Positions 35,401 to 48,934 of a stretch of 64,000 nucleotides of DNA are shown one piece after another. A program made the position numbers and the translations under genes. Origin of the DNA: Stomorhina lunata (Eukaryota > Arthropoda > Insecta > Diptera > Rhiniidae). The DNA is taken from positions 154,801,273 through 154,865,272 of the forward strand of contig OW121740.1 in assembly GCA_933228675.1 (NCBI GenBank). Direction: 5' to 3'. The first letter of the stretch is position 1, and each line of letters opens with the position of its first letter. The notes beneath the pieces were generated by a model. It did no database searches, was not told where the DNA came from, and worked only from the letters and a program-made list of their open reading frames with translations.

Positions 35401-37985
35401 TTCCGAGATGAATTTTTTAAAAATTTAATATAAAAATATAAAATATTTGAAAAATTTCCTTTAAAAATTATGAATTTTTGAAAAATTTCCTTTAAAAATT
35501 TTAAATTTTTGAAAAAAATGTATTAAAATAGTTAATTTTTGAATAATTTCCTAAAAAAATAGTAAATTTTGAAAATTTTCCTATAAAAATAGTAAATTTT
35601 TGAAAAATTTTCCTATGAAAAAAGTAAATTTTTGAAAAATTTCCTATAAAAAAAGTAAATTTTTGAAAAATTTCCTATAAAAAAGTAAATTTTTGAAAAA
35701 TTTCCTACAAAAAAAATCAATCAATCAAAATAGTAAATTTCTTAAAAAATAGTAAATTAAAAAAAAATCTATTAAAAATTGTAAATTTCTTAAAAATTTC
35801 CTATAAAAATAGTAAATTTTTGAAAAATTTGCTATAAAAAAAGCAAATTTTTGAAAAATTTCCTATAAAAATCGTAAACTTTTGAAAAATTTTCTACAAA
35901 AATAGTAAATTTTTGAAAAGTGCCCAATAACAATATTAAATTTTTGAAAAATTTGCTATAGAAATAGTAAATTTTTAAAAAATTTCTTATAAAAATAGTA
36001 AATTTTTGAAAAGTTTCTATAAAAATAGTATTTTTTTTTGTAATTTCCTCCAAAGATAGAAAATTGTTGAAAAATTTCCTATAGATATACTAAGTGGTTG
36101 AAAAATTTTCTATAAAAATAGTAAATTTTGGAAATTTTCCTATAAAAATAGTAAATTTTTGAAAATTTCCTATAAAAGTAGAAAATTTTTGAAAAAATTC
36201 TCATAAAAATTGTAAATTTCTTAAAAATTTCCTATAAAAATAGTAAATTTTTTAAAAATTTCTCATAAAAATAGTAAATGTTTGAAAAGGATTATAATAA
36301 AAATTGTAAATTTCTAAAAATTTCCTATAAAAATAGTAAATTTTTGAAAAATTTCCTATAAAAATAGCAATTTTTTGAATAATTTTCTATAAAAATAGTA
36401 AATTTTTGAAAAATTTCCTATAAAAATCGTAAACTTTTGAAAAATTTTCTATAAAAATAGTAAATTTTTAAAAACTTTTCTTTAAAAATAGTAAATTTTT
36501 GAATAGTTTCTATCAAAATAGTATTTTTTTTAATTTCCTCCTAAGATAGAAAATTTTTGAAAAAATTCTAATAAAAATTGTAAATTTCTTAAAAATTTCC
36601 TATAAAAATAGTAAATTTTTGAAAAATTTCCTATAAAAATAGCAAATTTTTGAAAAATTTCCTAAAAAATCGTAAATTTTTGAAAAATTTTTTATAAAAA
36701 TAGTAAATTTTTGAAAAGTGTCCAATAACAATGTTAAATTTTTGAAAAATTTGCTATAAAAATAGTAAATTTTTAAAAAATTTCTTATAAAAATAGTAAA
36801 TTTTTGAAAGTTTCTATAAAAATAGTATTTTTTTGTAGTTTCCTCCAAAGATAGAAAATTTTTGAAAAATTTCCTATAAATATACTAAGTTGTTGAAAAA
36901 TTTCCTATAAAAATAGTAAATTTTGGAAAATTTCCTATAAAAATAGTAAATTTTTGAAAATTTCCTATAAAGGTAGAAAATTTTTGAAAAAATTCTAATA
37001 AAAATTGTAAATTTCTTAAAAATTTCCTATAAAAATAGTAAATTTTTTAAAAATTTCTCTTAAAAATAGTAATTTTTTGAAAAAGATTATAATAAAAATT
37101 GTAAATTTCTAAAAAATTTCCTATAAAAATTGTAAATTTCTAAAAAATTTCCTATAAAAATAGTAAATTTTTGAAAAATTTCCTTAAAAATAGCAAATTT
37201 TTGAAAAATTTCCTATAAAGATAGCAAATTCTTGAAAAATTTCCTATAAAAATCGTAAATTTTTGAAAAATTTTCTATAAAAATAGTAAATTTTTGAAAA
37301 GTGTCCAATATCAGTATTAAATTTTTGAAAAATTTGCTATAAAAATAGTAAATTTTTAAAAAATTTCTTATAAAAATAGTAAATTTTTGAAAAGTTTCTA
37401 TAAAAATTGTATTTTTTTTTAATTTCCTCCAAAGATAGAAAATTTTTGAAAAATTTCCTATAAATATACTAAGTTGTTGAAAAATTTTCTATAAAAATAG
37501 TAAATTTTTGAAAATTTCCTATAAAAGTAGAAAATTTTTGAAAAAAATCTAATAAAAATTGCAAATTTCTTAAAAATTTCCTATAAAAATAGCAAATTTT
37601 TTTAAAATTTCTCATAAAAATAGTAAATTTTTGAAAAAGATTATAGTAAAAATTGTAAATTTCTAAAAAATTTCCTATAAAAATAGTAAATTTTTGAAAA
37701 ATTTTCCTATGAAAATATTAAATTTTTGAAAAATTTCCTATGAAAATATTAAATTTTCGAAAATTTTTCTATAAAAATAGTAAATTTTTGACAAATTTCC
37801 TATAAAAGTAGCAAATTTTTGAAAAATTTCATATAAATATAGTAAATTTTTGAAAAAATTCCTATCAAAATAGAAAATTTTTGAAAAATTTTCTATAAAA
37901 ATAAAAATTTTTGAAAAGTTTCCTATAAAAATAGTAAATTTTTGAAAATTTTCTTAAACATTTCGTATAAAATGTAAATTTTATA
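35401..37985 (+). repeat. Minisatellite 4c: 31-bp array, P orientation, with higher-order repeats
   Basis: Degenerate monomers with TAGTAAATTTTTGAAAAATT in place of TAGGAAATTTTTG. Marker units such as TG(C/T)CCAATA followed by ATTAAATTTTTG recur at 35921, 36719 and 37302 (periods 798 and 583 bp), each followed by a TTTCCTCCAAAGATAGAAAA marker, showing three higher-order copies of unequal length. Confidence 0.9.
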
Positions 37986-39349
37986 AAAAGTTGTTTTTAT
38001 TTTTGTTTTGTAGTGCAACTTTTATTTAAAATACATTTGAACTTTATTTATTACTTTAGTTTGTTTGTTTTCTATAATTTTGTTGAAATTTCCCACTATT
38101 TTTTCATTAGTCTTTTTTTGTTGGTTATGTTTTTTTTTTTTTTTTTTTGGTACTTTTTCGCTGACAATTTGTGCGTATTTATGAGACCTAAGTGACTATT
38201 TTATTGCTTCATTGGTTTAGAAACATTAGAATTTATTTTGTTTTCTGGTTTTTGGTAAACAGTTTTTTTTGTCTTTTTTGGCATTTAGTTATTTTGGACT
38301 AAATACAACAATATAATTATACAATATTATAATAGATACAAGAGACATTAACACCATGACATTCTGTTGAAAGTAATTACAATTGTTATAAAATTTATTT
38401 GTTTTATTGTCCTCAAAAGTCCTTTGGTGGATTGTGAAATTTGTATCTGCTATAAATTATAGTTAATGTTTGTCGAGATGCTTGTAAATTATGGTTACAT
38501 TTGAATCAACAAAAGTATTTATTAGTTAAATTTATTCAAAAAAGCGGAAATACTTCAAACTCAATATGTCAATATAGTTATAGATATTTTCCCGTAAATT
38601 TGGTTTGTATTTTAATTAATGGAAATAAATATTTTGATTTTAGTAATAGTATTTTTTACCACATATTTCTACCTACGAAAAACACAGGAACAGTGTCCCA
38701 GAACATGTCTGATATTAAGCGTTAGTAAACCATATATTTCATTAAGGTAACAGAAGCAACTTTAAAATCTGGAACGAAAGGGCTTTCCAAAAAAGTCGAG
38801 AAATTTTTAATTACTGACTAATATTTAAATATTTTAATATCGAATGAATTTGTTAATATTTCAAAAAATTTGTTTAATATTTCAATAAATTCCCAAATTT
38901 TTAAAAAAATTTAATATTGCACGATTTGAGTTTTATTTAAACTAATACAACTACAAATTCTATTCGAAACACTTCTTACATTTATAAGTTTTAATCAACT
39001 TGTCATTAAATGCAAAAAATTCAAATATGCTTTTGAGTTTACGCTGGCTTTATAAACTTCTTTTTTGTGTGTTTGAAGTTTAAAGTTTTTGATGTCATTC
39101 TGACATTATATTTGTATAGAAAATATTACACACATTCGTTTCTTTTTTAAAGTAAATATTTGTTAAATTATTTGTATACCACTACATACATATCTAAACA
39201 TACATATGTATTAATACATGCACATGATACTTACTAGCTAAAAAAGTAGAATATGTCAAAAAAAATATTTGCTTTCCATTTCGATCAGTTTTGAAACAAA
39301 TTTCTATATATATAGTCAATTTTTTATAATTAAAAAAAAAAAAAAAAAT
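37986..39349. other. Unassigned AT-rich region
   Basis: Single-copy-looking DNA with a T-tract of about 20 at 38129-38150 and an A-tract at 39331-39349. Open frames (60-75 codons) show no recognisable feature. No element termini are seen. Confidence 0.4.
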
Positions 39350-42300
39350 TTAAATTTCTTATAAATTTTCAAAAAATTTCTTATAAAAATAGTAATTTTT
39401 TTTTCAAAAATTTTTAAATTCTTAAACAAATTTAACATTTTACAAAAAATTGTATCTACAAATATTAAAATTTTTAAAACTTTCTTTAAAAATAGGAAAT
39501 TTTTCAAAAATTTACTATTTTTATAGGAAACTTTTCAAAAATTTACTATTTTATATAGGAAATTTTTCAAAAATTTACTATTTTTATAGGAAAATTTTAA
39601 AAAATTTGCTTTTTTTATAGGAAAAGTTTCTATAAAAATAGTAAATTTTTGAAAAATTTCCTATAAAAATAGTAAATTTTTGAAAAATTTCCTATAAAAC
39701 TAGTAAATTTTTGAAAAATTTCCTATAAAAATAGTAAATTTTTGAAAAATTTCCTATAAAAATAGTAAATTTTTGAAAAATTTCCTATAAAAATAGGAAA
39801 TTTTCTGAAAAATTTCCTATAAAAATAGGAAATTTTCTGAAAAATTTCCTATAAAAATAGGAAATTTTCTGAAAAATTTCCTATAAAAATAGAAAATTTT
39901 CTACAAAATTTCCTATAAAAATAGGAAATTTTCTGAAAAATTTCCTATAAAAATAGGAAATTTTCTGAAAAATTTCCTATAAAAATAGGAAATTTTCTGA
40001 AAAATTTCCTATAAAAATAGGAAATTTTTGAAAAATTTGCTATAAATTAGGAAATTTTTGAAAAATTTCCTATAAAAATAGGAAATTTTTGAAAAATTTC
40101 CTATAAAAATAGGAAATTTTTGAAAAATTTCCTATAAAAATAGGAAATTTTTGAAAAATTTCCTATAAAAATAGGAAATTTTTGAAAAATTTCCTATAAA
40201 AATAGGAAATTTTTGAAAAATTTCCTATAAAAATAGGAAATTTTTGAAAAATTTCCTATAAAAATAGGAAATTTTTGAAAAATTTCCTACAAAAATAGGA
40301 AATTTTTGAAAAATTTCCTATAAAAATAGGAAATTTTTGAAAAATTTCCTATAAAAATAGGAAATTTTTGAAAAATTTCCTATAAAAATAGGAAATTTTT
40401 GAAAAATTTCCTATAAAAATAGGAAATTTTTGAAAAATTTCCTATAAAAATAGGAAATTTTTGAAAAATTTCCTATAAAAATAGGAAATTTTTGAAAAAT
40501 TTCCTATAAAAATAGGAAATTTTTGAAAAATTTCCTATAAAAATAGGAAATTTTTGAAAAATTTCCTATAAAAATAGGAAATTTTTGAAAAATTTCCTAT
40601 AAAAATAGGAAATTTTTGAAAAATTTCCTATAAAAATTGGAAATTTTTGAAAAATTTCCTATTTTTATAGGAAATTTTTGAAAAATTTCCTATAAAAATA
40701 GGAAATTTTTGAAAAATTTCCTATAAAAATAGGAAATTTTTGAAAAATTTCCTATAAAAATAGGAAATTTTTGAAAAATTTCCTATAAAAATAGGAAATT
40801 TTTGAAAAATTTTCTATAAAAATAGGAAATTTTTGAAAAATTTCCTATAAAAATAGGTAATTTGTGAAAAATTTCCTATAAAAATAGGAAATTTTTGAAA
40901 AATTTCCTATAAAAATAGGAAATTTTTGAAAAATTTCCTATAAAAATAGGAAATTTTTGAAAAATTTCCTATAAAAAAAGGAAATTTTTGAAAAATTTCC
41001 TATAAAAATAGGAAATTTTTGAAAAATTTCCTATAAAAATAGGAAATTTTTGAAAAATTTCCTATAAAAATAGGAAATTTTTGAAAAATTTCCTAAAAAA
41101 ATAGGAAATTTTTGAAAAATTTCCTATAAAAATAGGAAATTTTTGGAAAATTTCCTAAAAAAATAGGAAATTTTTGGAAAATTTCCTAAAAAAATAGGAA
41201 ATTTTTGAAAAATTTCCTATAAAAATAGGAAATTTTTGAAAAATTTCCTATAAAAATAGGAAATTTTTGAAAAATTTCCTATAAAAATAGGAAATTTTTG
41301 AAAAATTTCCTATAAAAATAGGAAATTTTTGAAAAATTTCCTATAAAAATAGGAAATTTTTGAAAAATTTCCTATAAAAATAGAAAATTTTTGAAAAATT
41401 TCCTATAAAAATAGGAAATTTTTGAAAAATTTCCTATAAAAATAGGAAATTTTTGAAAAATTTCCTATAAAAATAGGAAATTTTTGAAAAATTTCCTATA
41501 AAAATAGGAAATTTTTGAAAAATTTCCTATAAAAATAGGAAATTTTTGAAAAATTTCCTATAAAAATAGGAAATTTTTGAAAAATTTCCTATACAAATAG
41601 GAAATTTTTGAAAAATTTCCTATAAAAATAGGAAATTTTTGAAAAATTTCCTATAAAAATAGGAAATTTTTGAAAAATTTCCTATAAAAATAGGAAATTT
41701 TTGAAAAATTTCCTATAAAAATAGGAAATTGTTGAAAAATTTCCTATAAAAATAGGAAATTTTTGAAAAATTTCCTATAAAAATCGGAAATTTTTGAAAA
41801 ATTTCCTATAAAAATAGGAAATTTTTGAAAAATTTCCTATAAAAATAGGAAATTTTTAAAAATTTCCTATAAAAATAGGAAATTTTTGAAAAATTTCCTA
41901 TAAAAATAGGAAATTTTTGAAAAATTTCCTATAAAAATAGGAAATTTTTGAAAAATTTCCTATAATAATAGTAAATTTTTGAAAAATTTCCTATAAAAAT
42001 AGGAAATTTTTGAAAAATTTCCTATTAAAATAGGAAATTTTTGAAAAATTTCCTATAAAAATAGGAAATTTTTGAAAAATTTCCTATAAAAATAGGAAAT
42101 TTTTGAAAAATTTCCTATAAAAATAGGAAAATTTTGAAAAATTTCCTATAAAAATAGGAAATTTTTGAAAAATTTCCTATAAAAATAGGAAATTTTTGAA
42201 AAATTTCCTATAAAAATAGGAAATTTTTGAAAAATTGTATATAAAAATAGGAAATTTTTGAAAAATTTTATATAAAAATAGGAAATTTTTGAAAAATTTT

Positions 42301-45300
42301 ATATAAAAATAGGAAATTTTTGAAAAATTTCCTATAAAAATAGGAAATTTTTGAAAAATTTCCTATAAAAATAGGAAATTTTTGAAAAATTTCCTATAAA
42401 AATAGGAAATTTTTGAAAAATTTCCTATAAAAAAAGGAAATTTTTGAAAAATTTCCTATAAAAATAGGAAATTTTTGAAAAAATTTCCTATAAAAATAGG
42501 AAATTTTTGAAAAATTTCCTATAAAAATAGGAAATTTTTGAAAAATTTCCTAAAAAAATAGGAAATTTTTGAAAAATTTCCTATAAAAATAGGAAATTTT
42601 TGGAAAATTTCCTAAAAAAATAGGAAATTTTTGGAAAATTTCCTAAAAAAATAGGAAATTTTTGAAAAATTTCCTATAAAAATAGGAAATTTTTGAAAAA
42701 TTTCCTATAAAAATAGGAAATTTTTGAAAAATTTCCTATAAAAATAGGAAATTTTTGAAAAATTTCCTATAAAAATAGGAAATTTTTGAAAAATTTCCTA
42801 TAAAAATAGGAAATTTTTGAAAAATTTCCTATAAAAATAGGAAATTTTTGAAAAATTTCCTATAAAAATAGAAAATTTTTGAAAAATTTCCTATAAAAAT
42901 AGGAAATTTTTGAAAAATTTCCTATAAAAATAGGAAATTTTTGAAAAATTTCCTATAAAAATAGGAAATTTTTGAAAAATTTCCTATAAAAATAGGAAAT
43001 TTTGAAAAATTTCCTATAAAAATAGGAAATTTTTGAAAAATTTCCTATAAAAATAGGAAATTTTTGAAAAATTTCCTATACAAATAGGAAATTTTTGAAA
43101 AATTTCCTATAAAAATAGGAAATTTTTGAAAAATTTCCTATAAAAATAGGAAATTTTTGAAAAATTTCCTATAAAAATAGGAAATTTTTGAAAAATTTCC
43201 TATAAAAATAGGAAATTGTTGAAAAATTTCCTATAAAAATAGGAAATTTTTGAAAAATTTCCTATAAAAATCGGAAATTTTTGAAAAATTTCCTATAAAA
43301 ATAGGAAATTTTTGAAAAATTTCCTATAAAAATAGGAAATTTTTAAAAATTTCCTATAAAAATAGGAAATTTTTGAAAAATTTCCTATAAAAATAGGAAA
43401 TTTTTGAAAAATTTCCTATAAAAATAGGAAATTTTTGAAAAATTTCCTATAAAAATAGGAAATTTTTGAAAAATTTCCTATTAAAATAGGAAATTTTTGA
43501 AAAATTTCCTATAAAAATAGGAAATTTTTGAAAAATTTCCTATAAAAATAGGAAATTTTTGAAAAATTTCCTATAAAAATAGGAAAATTTTGAAAAATTT
43601 CCTATAAAAATAGGAAATTTTTGAAAAATTTCCTATAAAAATAGGAAATTTTTGAAAAATTTCCTATAAAAATAGGAAATTTTTGAAAAATTGTATATAA
43701 AAATAGGAAATTTTTGAAAAATTTTATATAAAAATAGGAAATTTTTGAAAAATTTTATATAAAAATAGGAAATTTTTGAAAAATTTCCTATAAAAATAGG
43801 AAATTTTTGAAAAATTTCCTATAAAAATAGGAAATTTTTGAAAAATTTCCTATAAAAATAGGAAATTTTTGAAAAATTTCCTATAAAAATAGGAAATTTT
43901 TGAAAAATTTCCTATAAAAATAGGAAATTTTTGAAAAATTTCCTATAAAAATAGGAAATTTTTGAAAAATTTCCTATAAAAATAGGAAATTTTTGAAAAA
44001 TTTCCTATAAAAATAGGAAATTTTTGAAAAATTTCCTATAAAAATAAGAAATTTTAAAATAGGAAATTTTTGAAAAATTTCCTATAAAAATAGGAAATTT
44101 TTGAAAAATTTCCTATAAAAATAGGAAATTTTTGAAAAATTTCCTATAAAAATAGGAAATTTTTGAAAAATTTCCTATAAAAATAAGAAATTTTTGAAAA
44201 ATTTCCTATAAAAATAGGAAATTTTTGAAAAATTTCCTATAAAAATAGGAAATTTTTGAAAAATTTCCTATAAAAATAGGAAATTTTTGAAAAATTTCCT
44301 ATAAAAATAGGAAATTTTTGAAAAATTTCCTATAAAAATAGGAAATTTTTGAAAAATTTCCTATAAAAATAGGAAATTTTTGAAAAATTTCCTATAAAAA
44401 ATAGGAAATTTTTGAAAAATTTCCTATAAAAACAGGAAATTTTTGAAAAATTTCCTATAAAAATAGGAAATTTTTGAAAAATTTCCTATAAAAATAGGAA
44501 ATTTTTGAAAAATTTCCTATAAAAATAGGAAATTTTTGAAAAATTTCCTATAAAAATAGGAAATTTTTGAAAAATTTCCTATAAAAATAGGAAATTTTTG
44601 AAAAATTTCCTATAAAAATAGGAAATTTTTGAAAAATTTCCTATAAAAATAGGAAATTTTTGAAAAATTTCCTATAAAAATAGGAAATTTTTGAAAAATT
44701 TCCTATAAAAATAGGAAATTTTTGAAAAATTTCCTATAAAAATAGGAAATTTTTGAAAAATTTCCTATAAAAATAGGAAATTTTTGAAAAATTTCCTATA
44801 AAAATAGGAAATTTTTGAAAAATTTCCTATAAAAATAGGAAATTTTTGAAAAATTTCCTATAAAAATAGGAAATTTTTGAAAAATTTCCTATAAAAATAG
44901 GAAATTTTTGAAAAATTTCCTATAAAAATAGGAAATTTTTGAAAAATTTCCTATAAAAATAGGACATTTTTGAAAAATTTCCTATAAAAATAGGAAATTT
45001 TTGAAAAATTTCCTATAAAAATAGGAAATTTTTGAAAAATTTCCTATAAAAATAGGAAATTTTTGAAAAATTTCCTATAAAAATAGGAAATTTTTGAAAA
45101 ATTTCCTATAAAAATAGGAAATTTTTGAAAAATTTCCTATAAAAATAGGAAATTTTTGAAAAATTTCCTATAAAAATAGGAAATTTTTGAAAAATTTCCT
45201 ATAAAAATAGGAAATTTTTGAAAAATTTCCTATAAAAATAGGAAATTTTTGAAAAATTTCCTATAAAAATAGGAAATTTTTGAAAAATTTCCTATAAAAA

Positions 45301-47330
45301 TAGGAAATTTTTGAAAAATTTCCTATAAAAATAGGAAATTTTTGAAAAATTTCCTATAAAAATAGGAAATTTTTGAAAAATTTCCTATAAAAATAGGAAA
45401 TTTTTGAAAAATTTCCTATAAAAATAGGAAATTTTTGAAAAATTTCCTATAAAAATAGGAAATTTTTGAAAAATTTCCTATAAAAATAGGAAATTTTTGA
45501 AAAATTTCCTATAAAAATAGGAAATTTTTGAAAAATTTCCTATAAAAATAGGAAATTTTTGAAAAATTTCCTATAAAAATAGGAAATTTTTGAAAAATTT
45601 CCTATAAAAATAGGAAATTTTTGAAAAATTTCCTATAAAAATAGGAAATTTTTGAAAAATTTCCTATAAAAATAGGAAATTTTTGAAAAATTTCCTATAA
45701 AAATAGGAAATTTTTGAAAAATTTCCTATAAAAATAGGAAATTTTTGAAAAATTTCCTATAAAAATAGGAAATTTTTGAAAAATTTCCTATAAAAATAGG
45801 AAATTTTTGAAAAATTTCCTATAAAAATAGGAAATTTTTGAAAAATTTCCTATAAAAATAGGAAATTTTTGAAAAATTTCCTATAAAAATAGGAAATTTT
45901 TGAAAAATTTCCTATAAAAATAGGAAATTTTTGAAAAATTTCCTATAAAAATAGGAAATTTTTGAAAAATTTCCTATAAAAATAGGAAATTTTTGAAAAA
46001 TTTCCTATAAAAATAGGAAATTTTTGAAAAATTTCCTATAAAAATAGGAAATTTTTGAAAAATTTCCTATAAAAATAGGAAATTTTTGAAAAATTTCCTA
46101 TAAAAATAGGAAATTTTTGAAAAATTTCCTATAAAAATAGGAAATTTTTGAAAAATTTCCTATAAAAATAGGAAATTTTTGAAAAATTTCCTATAAAAAT
46201 AGGAAATTTTTGAAAAATTTCCTATAAAAATAGGAAATTTTTGAAAAATTTCCTATAAAAATAGGAAATTTTTGAAAAATTTCCTATAAAAATAGGAAAT
46301 TTTAAAATAGGAAATTTTTGAAAAATTTCCTATAAAAATAGGAAATTTTTGAAAAATTTCCTATAAAAATAGGAAATTTTTGAAAAATTTCCTATAAAAA
46401 TAGGAAATTTTTGAAAAATTTCCTATAAAAATAAGAAATTTTTGAAAAATTTCCTATAAAAATAGGAAATTTTTGAAAAATTTCCTATAAAAATAGGAAA
46501 TTTTTGAAAAATTTCCTATAAAAATAGGAAATTTTTGAAAAATTTCCTATAAAAATAGGAAATTTTTGAAAAATTTCCTATAAAAATAGGAAATTTTTGA
46601 AAAATTTCCTATAAAAATAGGAAATTTTTGAAAAATTTCCTATAAAAATAGGAAATTTTTCAAAAATTTCCTATAAAAATAGGAAATTTTTGAAAAATTT
46701 CCTATAAAAATAGGAAATTTATGAAAAATTTCCTATAAAAATAGGAAATTTTTTAAAAATTTCCTATAAAAATAGGAAATTTTTCAAAAATTTCCTATAA
46801 AAATAGGACACTTTTATAAAATTTCCTATAAAAATAGGAAATTTTTGAAAAATTCCTATAAAAATATGAAAATTTTTATAAAATTTCCTATAAAAATAGG
46901 AAATTTTTGAAAAATTTCCTATAAAAATAGGAAATTTTTGAAAAATTTCCTATAAAAATAGGAAATTTTTGAAAAATTTCCTATAAAAATAGGAAATTTT
47001 TGAAAAATTTCCTATAAAAATAGGAAATTTTTGAAAAATTTCCTATAAAAATAGGAAATTTTTGAAAAATTTCCTATAAAAATAGGAAATTTTTGAAAAA
47101 TTTCGTATAAAAATAGGAAATTTTTGAAAAATTTCGTATAAAAATAGGAAATTTTTGAAAAATTTCGTATAAAAATAGGAAATTTTTGAAAAATTTCCTA
47201 TGAAAATAGGAAATTTTTGAGAAATATCCTATAAAAATAGGAAATTTTTGAAAAATTTTCTTTAAAATGGTAAATTTTTCAAAAATTTCCTAAAAAAAAT
47301 AGGAATTTTTGAAAAATTCCCTATAAAATT
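39350..47330 (+). repeat. Minisatellite 4d: large homogeneous 31-bp satellite array (~250 units)
   Basis: A short M-oriented edge (39490-39620) turns into a P-oriented array from about 39630. The monomer consists of arms GGAAATTTTT and AAAAATTTCC around a single G, followed by TATAAAAATA. Early units have TAGTAAATT, then CTGAAAA variants (39780-40020), then a very uniform body to about 47290. Marker variants show a duplicated block of about 1456 bp (47 units; TTGTATATAAAAA at 42235 and 43691) and a 2248-bp offset pair (GAAATTTTAAAATAGG at 44048 and 46296). The right edge decays at 47,100-47,330. Confidence 0.98.
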
Positions 47331-48934
47331 TCCTAAAAAATAGTAAAACATTTTTGAAAAATTTGAAGTTGGATTTTTTAAGGTTTTTTTATTGTGACTT
47401 TTTTGAGGTAAATGAGTGTTTCGGATTTCTGTTTAGTTTGTTTTTATTTGGTTCAAACAAACCTCGTGATAACAAAGTTGTATTAACAAAGTTAGCCTCT
47501 AACACTTCATATAGGTGGCAACCACATAATTGTGATGAAGGCAAATATAAAACAAACTTTTTTAATTTAATTTTATTTACGTGTGTGTAATCAAATAATA
47601 CCCAAACGCATCCACATACGGACAAAATAAAATGACATCATAAAGAGGATTTTTAGTATTCAAATATTGTTCTTCGAATTTGCTGCAAATATGAGTTTAT
47701 TTTATTAAGTCTGATACAATTTCAAAAGTTTTGAAAATAATTGACGGCTAGCCTCCTATAGGTTTTGATGGCTTTGAAATTTCCTATTTGACCAGTCAAT
47801 TTTCAGTGTATTAATTAGGACCTGAACTAAGACTAATCAAAATCAATAATTGCATGAATCTTTTTTAAAAATCCACTTTCATTTGGGACACCCTTATGTT
47901 CTCTCTTACTTTTTTTTTGTTACTATTTCAGTCGTTGTTTTTGTTTTGTTATTAAATTTGACCACATTTGGATTTTGTTTTACTTTATTGTTTCATAGTT
48001 TTGCTACTTTTTTGTTTTGGTTTTTCCACACACATTTAAACTTCTAGGATTTGTATGGCTGTGTAAGTAATGTCCTGCGGTATGGCAAGGCATTCAAGTG
48101 TAAATTATTTTATTTGTTTATGCTTCTGATTTAGAAATTAAAAACAATAATAACTAACTTTAATAATGAAAAATAATAAAATAATCTACACTATAAAAAC
48201 AAGGAAAAAATAGGAGTGTAAAATTAAAAACAAAAACTTAACAGGATATGTTAGCTTGTTAAACAATTAGTAGAGGGTAATAAAATATGCATGTATTTGG
48301 ATTTTATTTAGTAATTTAATTATAAATTTTGTTTGGTTGTTTTTTGTAAATATTTAATTGAGATGTGAATAGTTAACATTTGGTAGGGTATAAACGATGA
48401 AAAAGAAAATATTTTTAGCCGGGTTTTGCTGTAGGTAAAATGAGGTAGGTATAAGGTATTGCAGACTTTATCTGTTTTTTTCCTAGGGATTTATATTTTT
48501 GAGCAATTTTCTTACCTTTAGTAAGAATTTTATAAAATAGGTTAATACGTTTTGATTGAGGTTCAAAAACCAATGTCAATCGCAAAACTTATTTTAAAAT
48601 TTTTATTAAATTCTTTTTGATGGTTAAGGAGTCCAAATAAGTTTTTATGTTTGCAAAATAAGTTTTGGAAATAAGTTTGGAAATAAGTTTTTTTGTTTGC
48701 AAAAAAAACGTATATTAATAATAACAGGCATAACTGGATTATGGAATTTCAAATGAATTTTTGAAAATCGAATATTATTTGCCAACAAATAAAATTTATT
48801 TCTAAAAGGACTGCTCGGATTAACAATATAATTAGTGTTTCTGAAAGATAATTTTGTTACCGAATTTCGGTTTTTCTGTTTGTTCAAGAAAATTAACAGT
48901 TTTTGAGTTATGTGGATATATATTCCTCAACCTC
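47331..48934. other. Unassigned AT-rich region
   Basis: Single-copy-looking DNA with short overlapping frames on both strands near 47,354-47,625. None has a recognisable domain. No element termini or RNA genes are seen. Confidence 0.4.

Noticed and set aside
35832..36848. Two similar frames (FYRNFQKFTIF...) suggesting a duplicated small gene
   Set aside because: Both lie inside minisatellite 4c; similarity reflects the higher-order repeat.
39630..47290. CRISPR array
   Set aside because: Direct repeats are contiguous with no unique spacers, the context is eukaryotic, and no cas-like genes are present.
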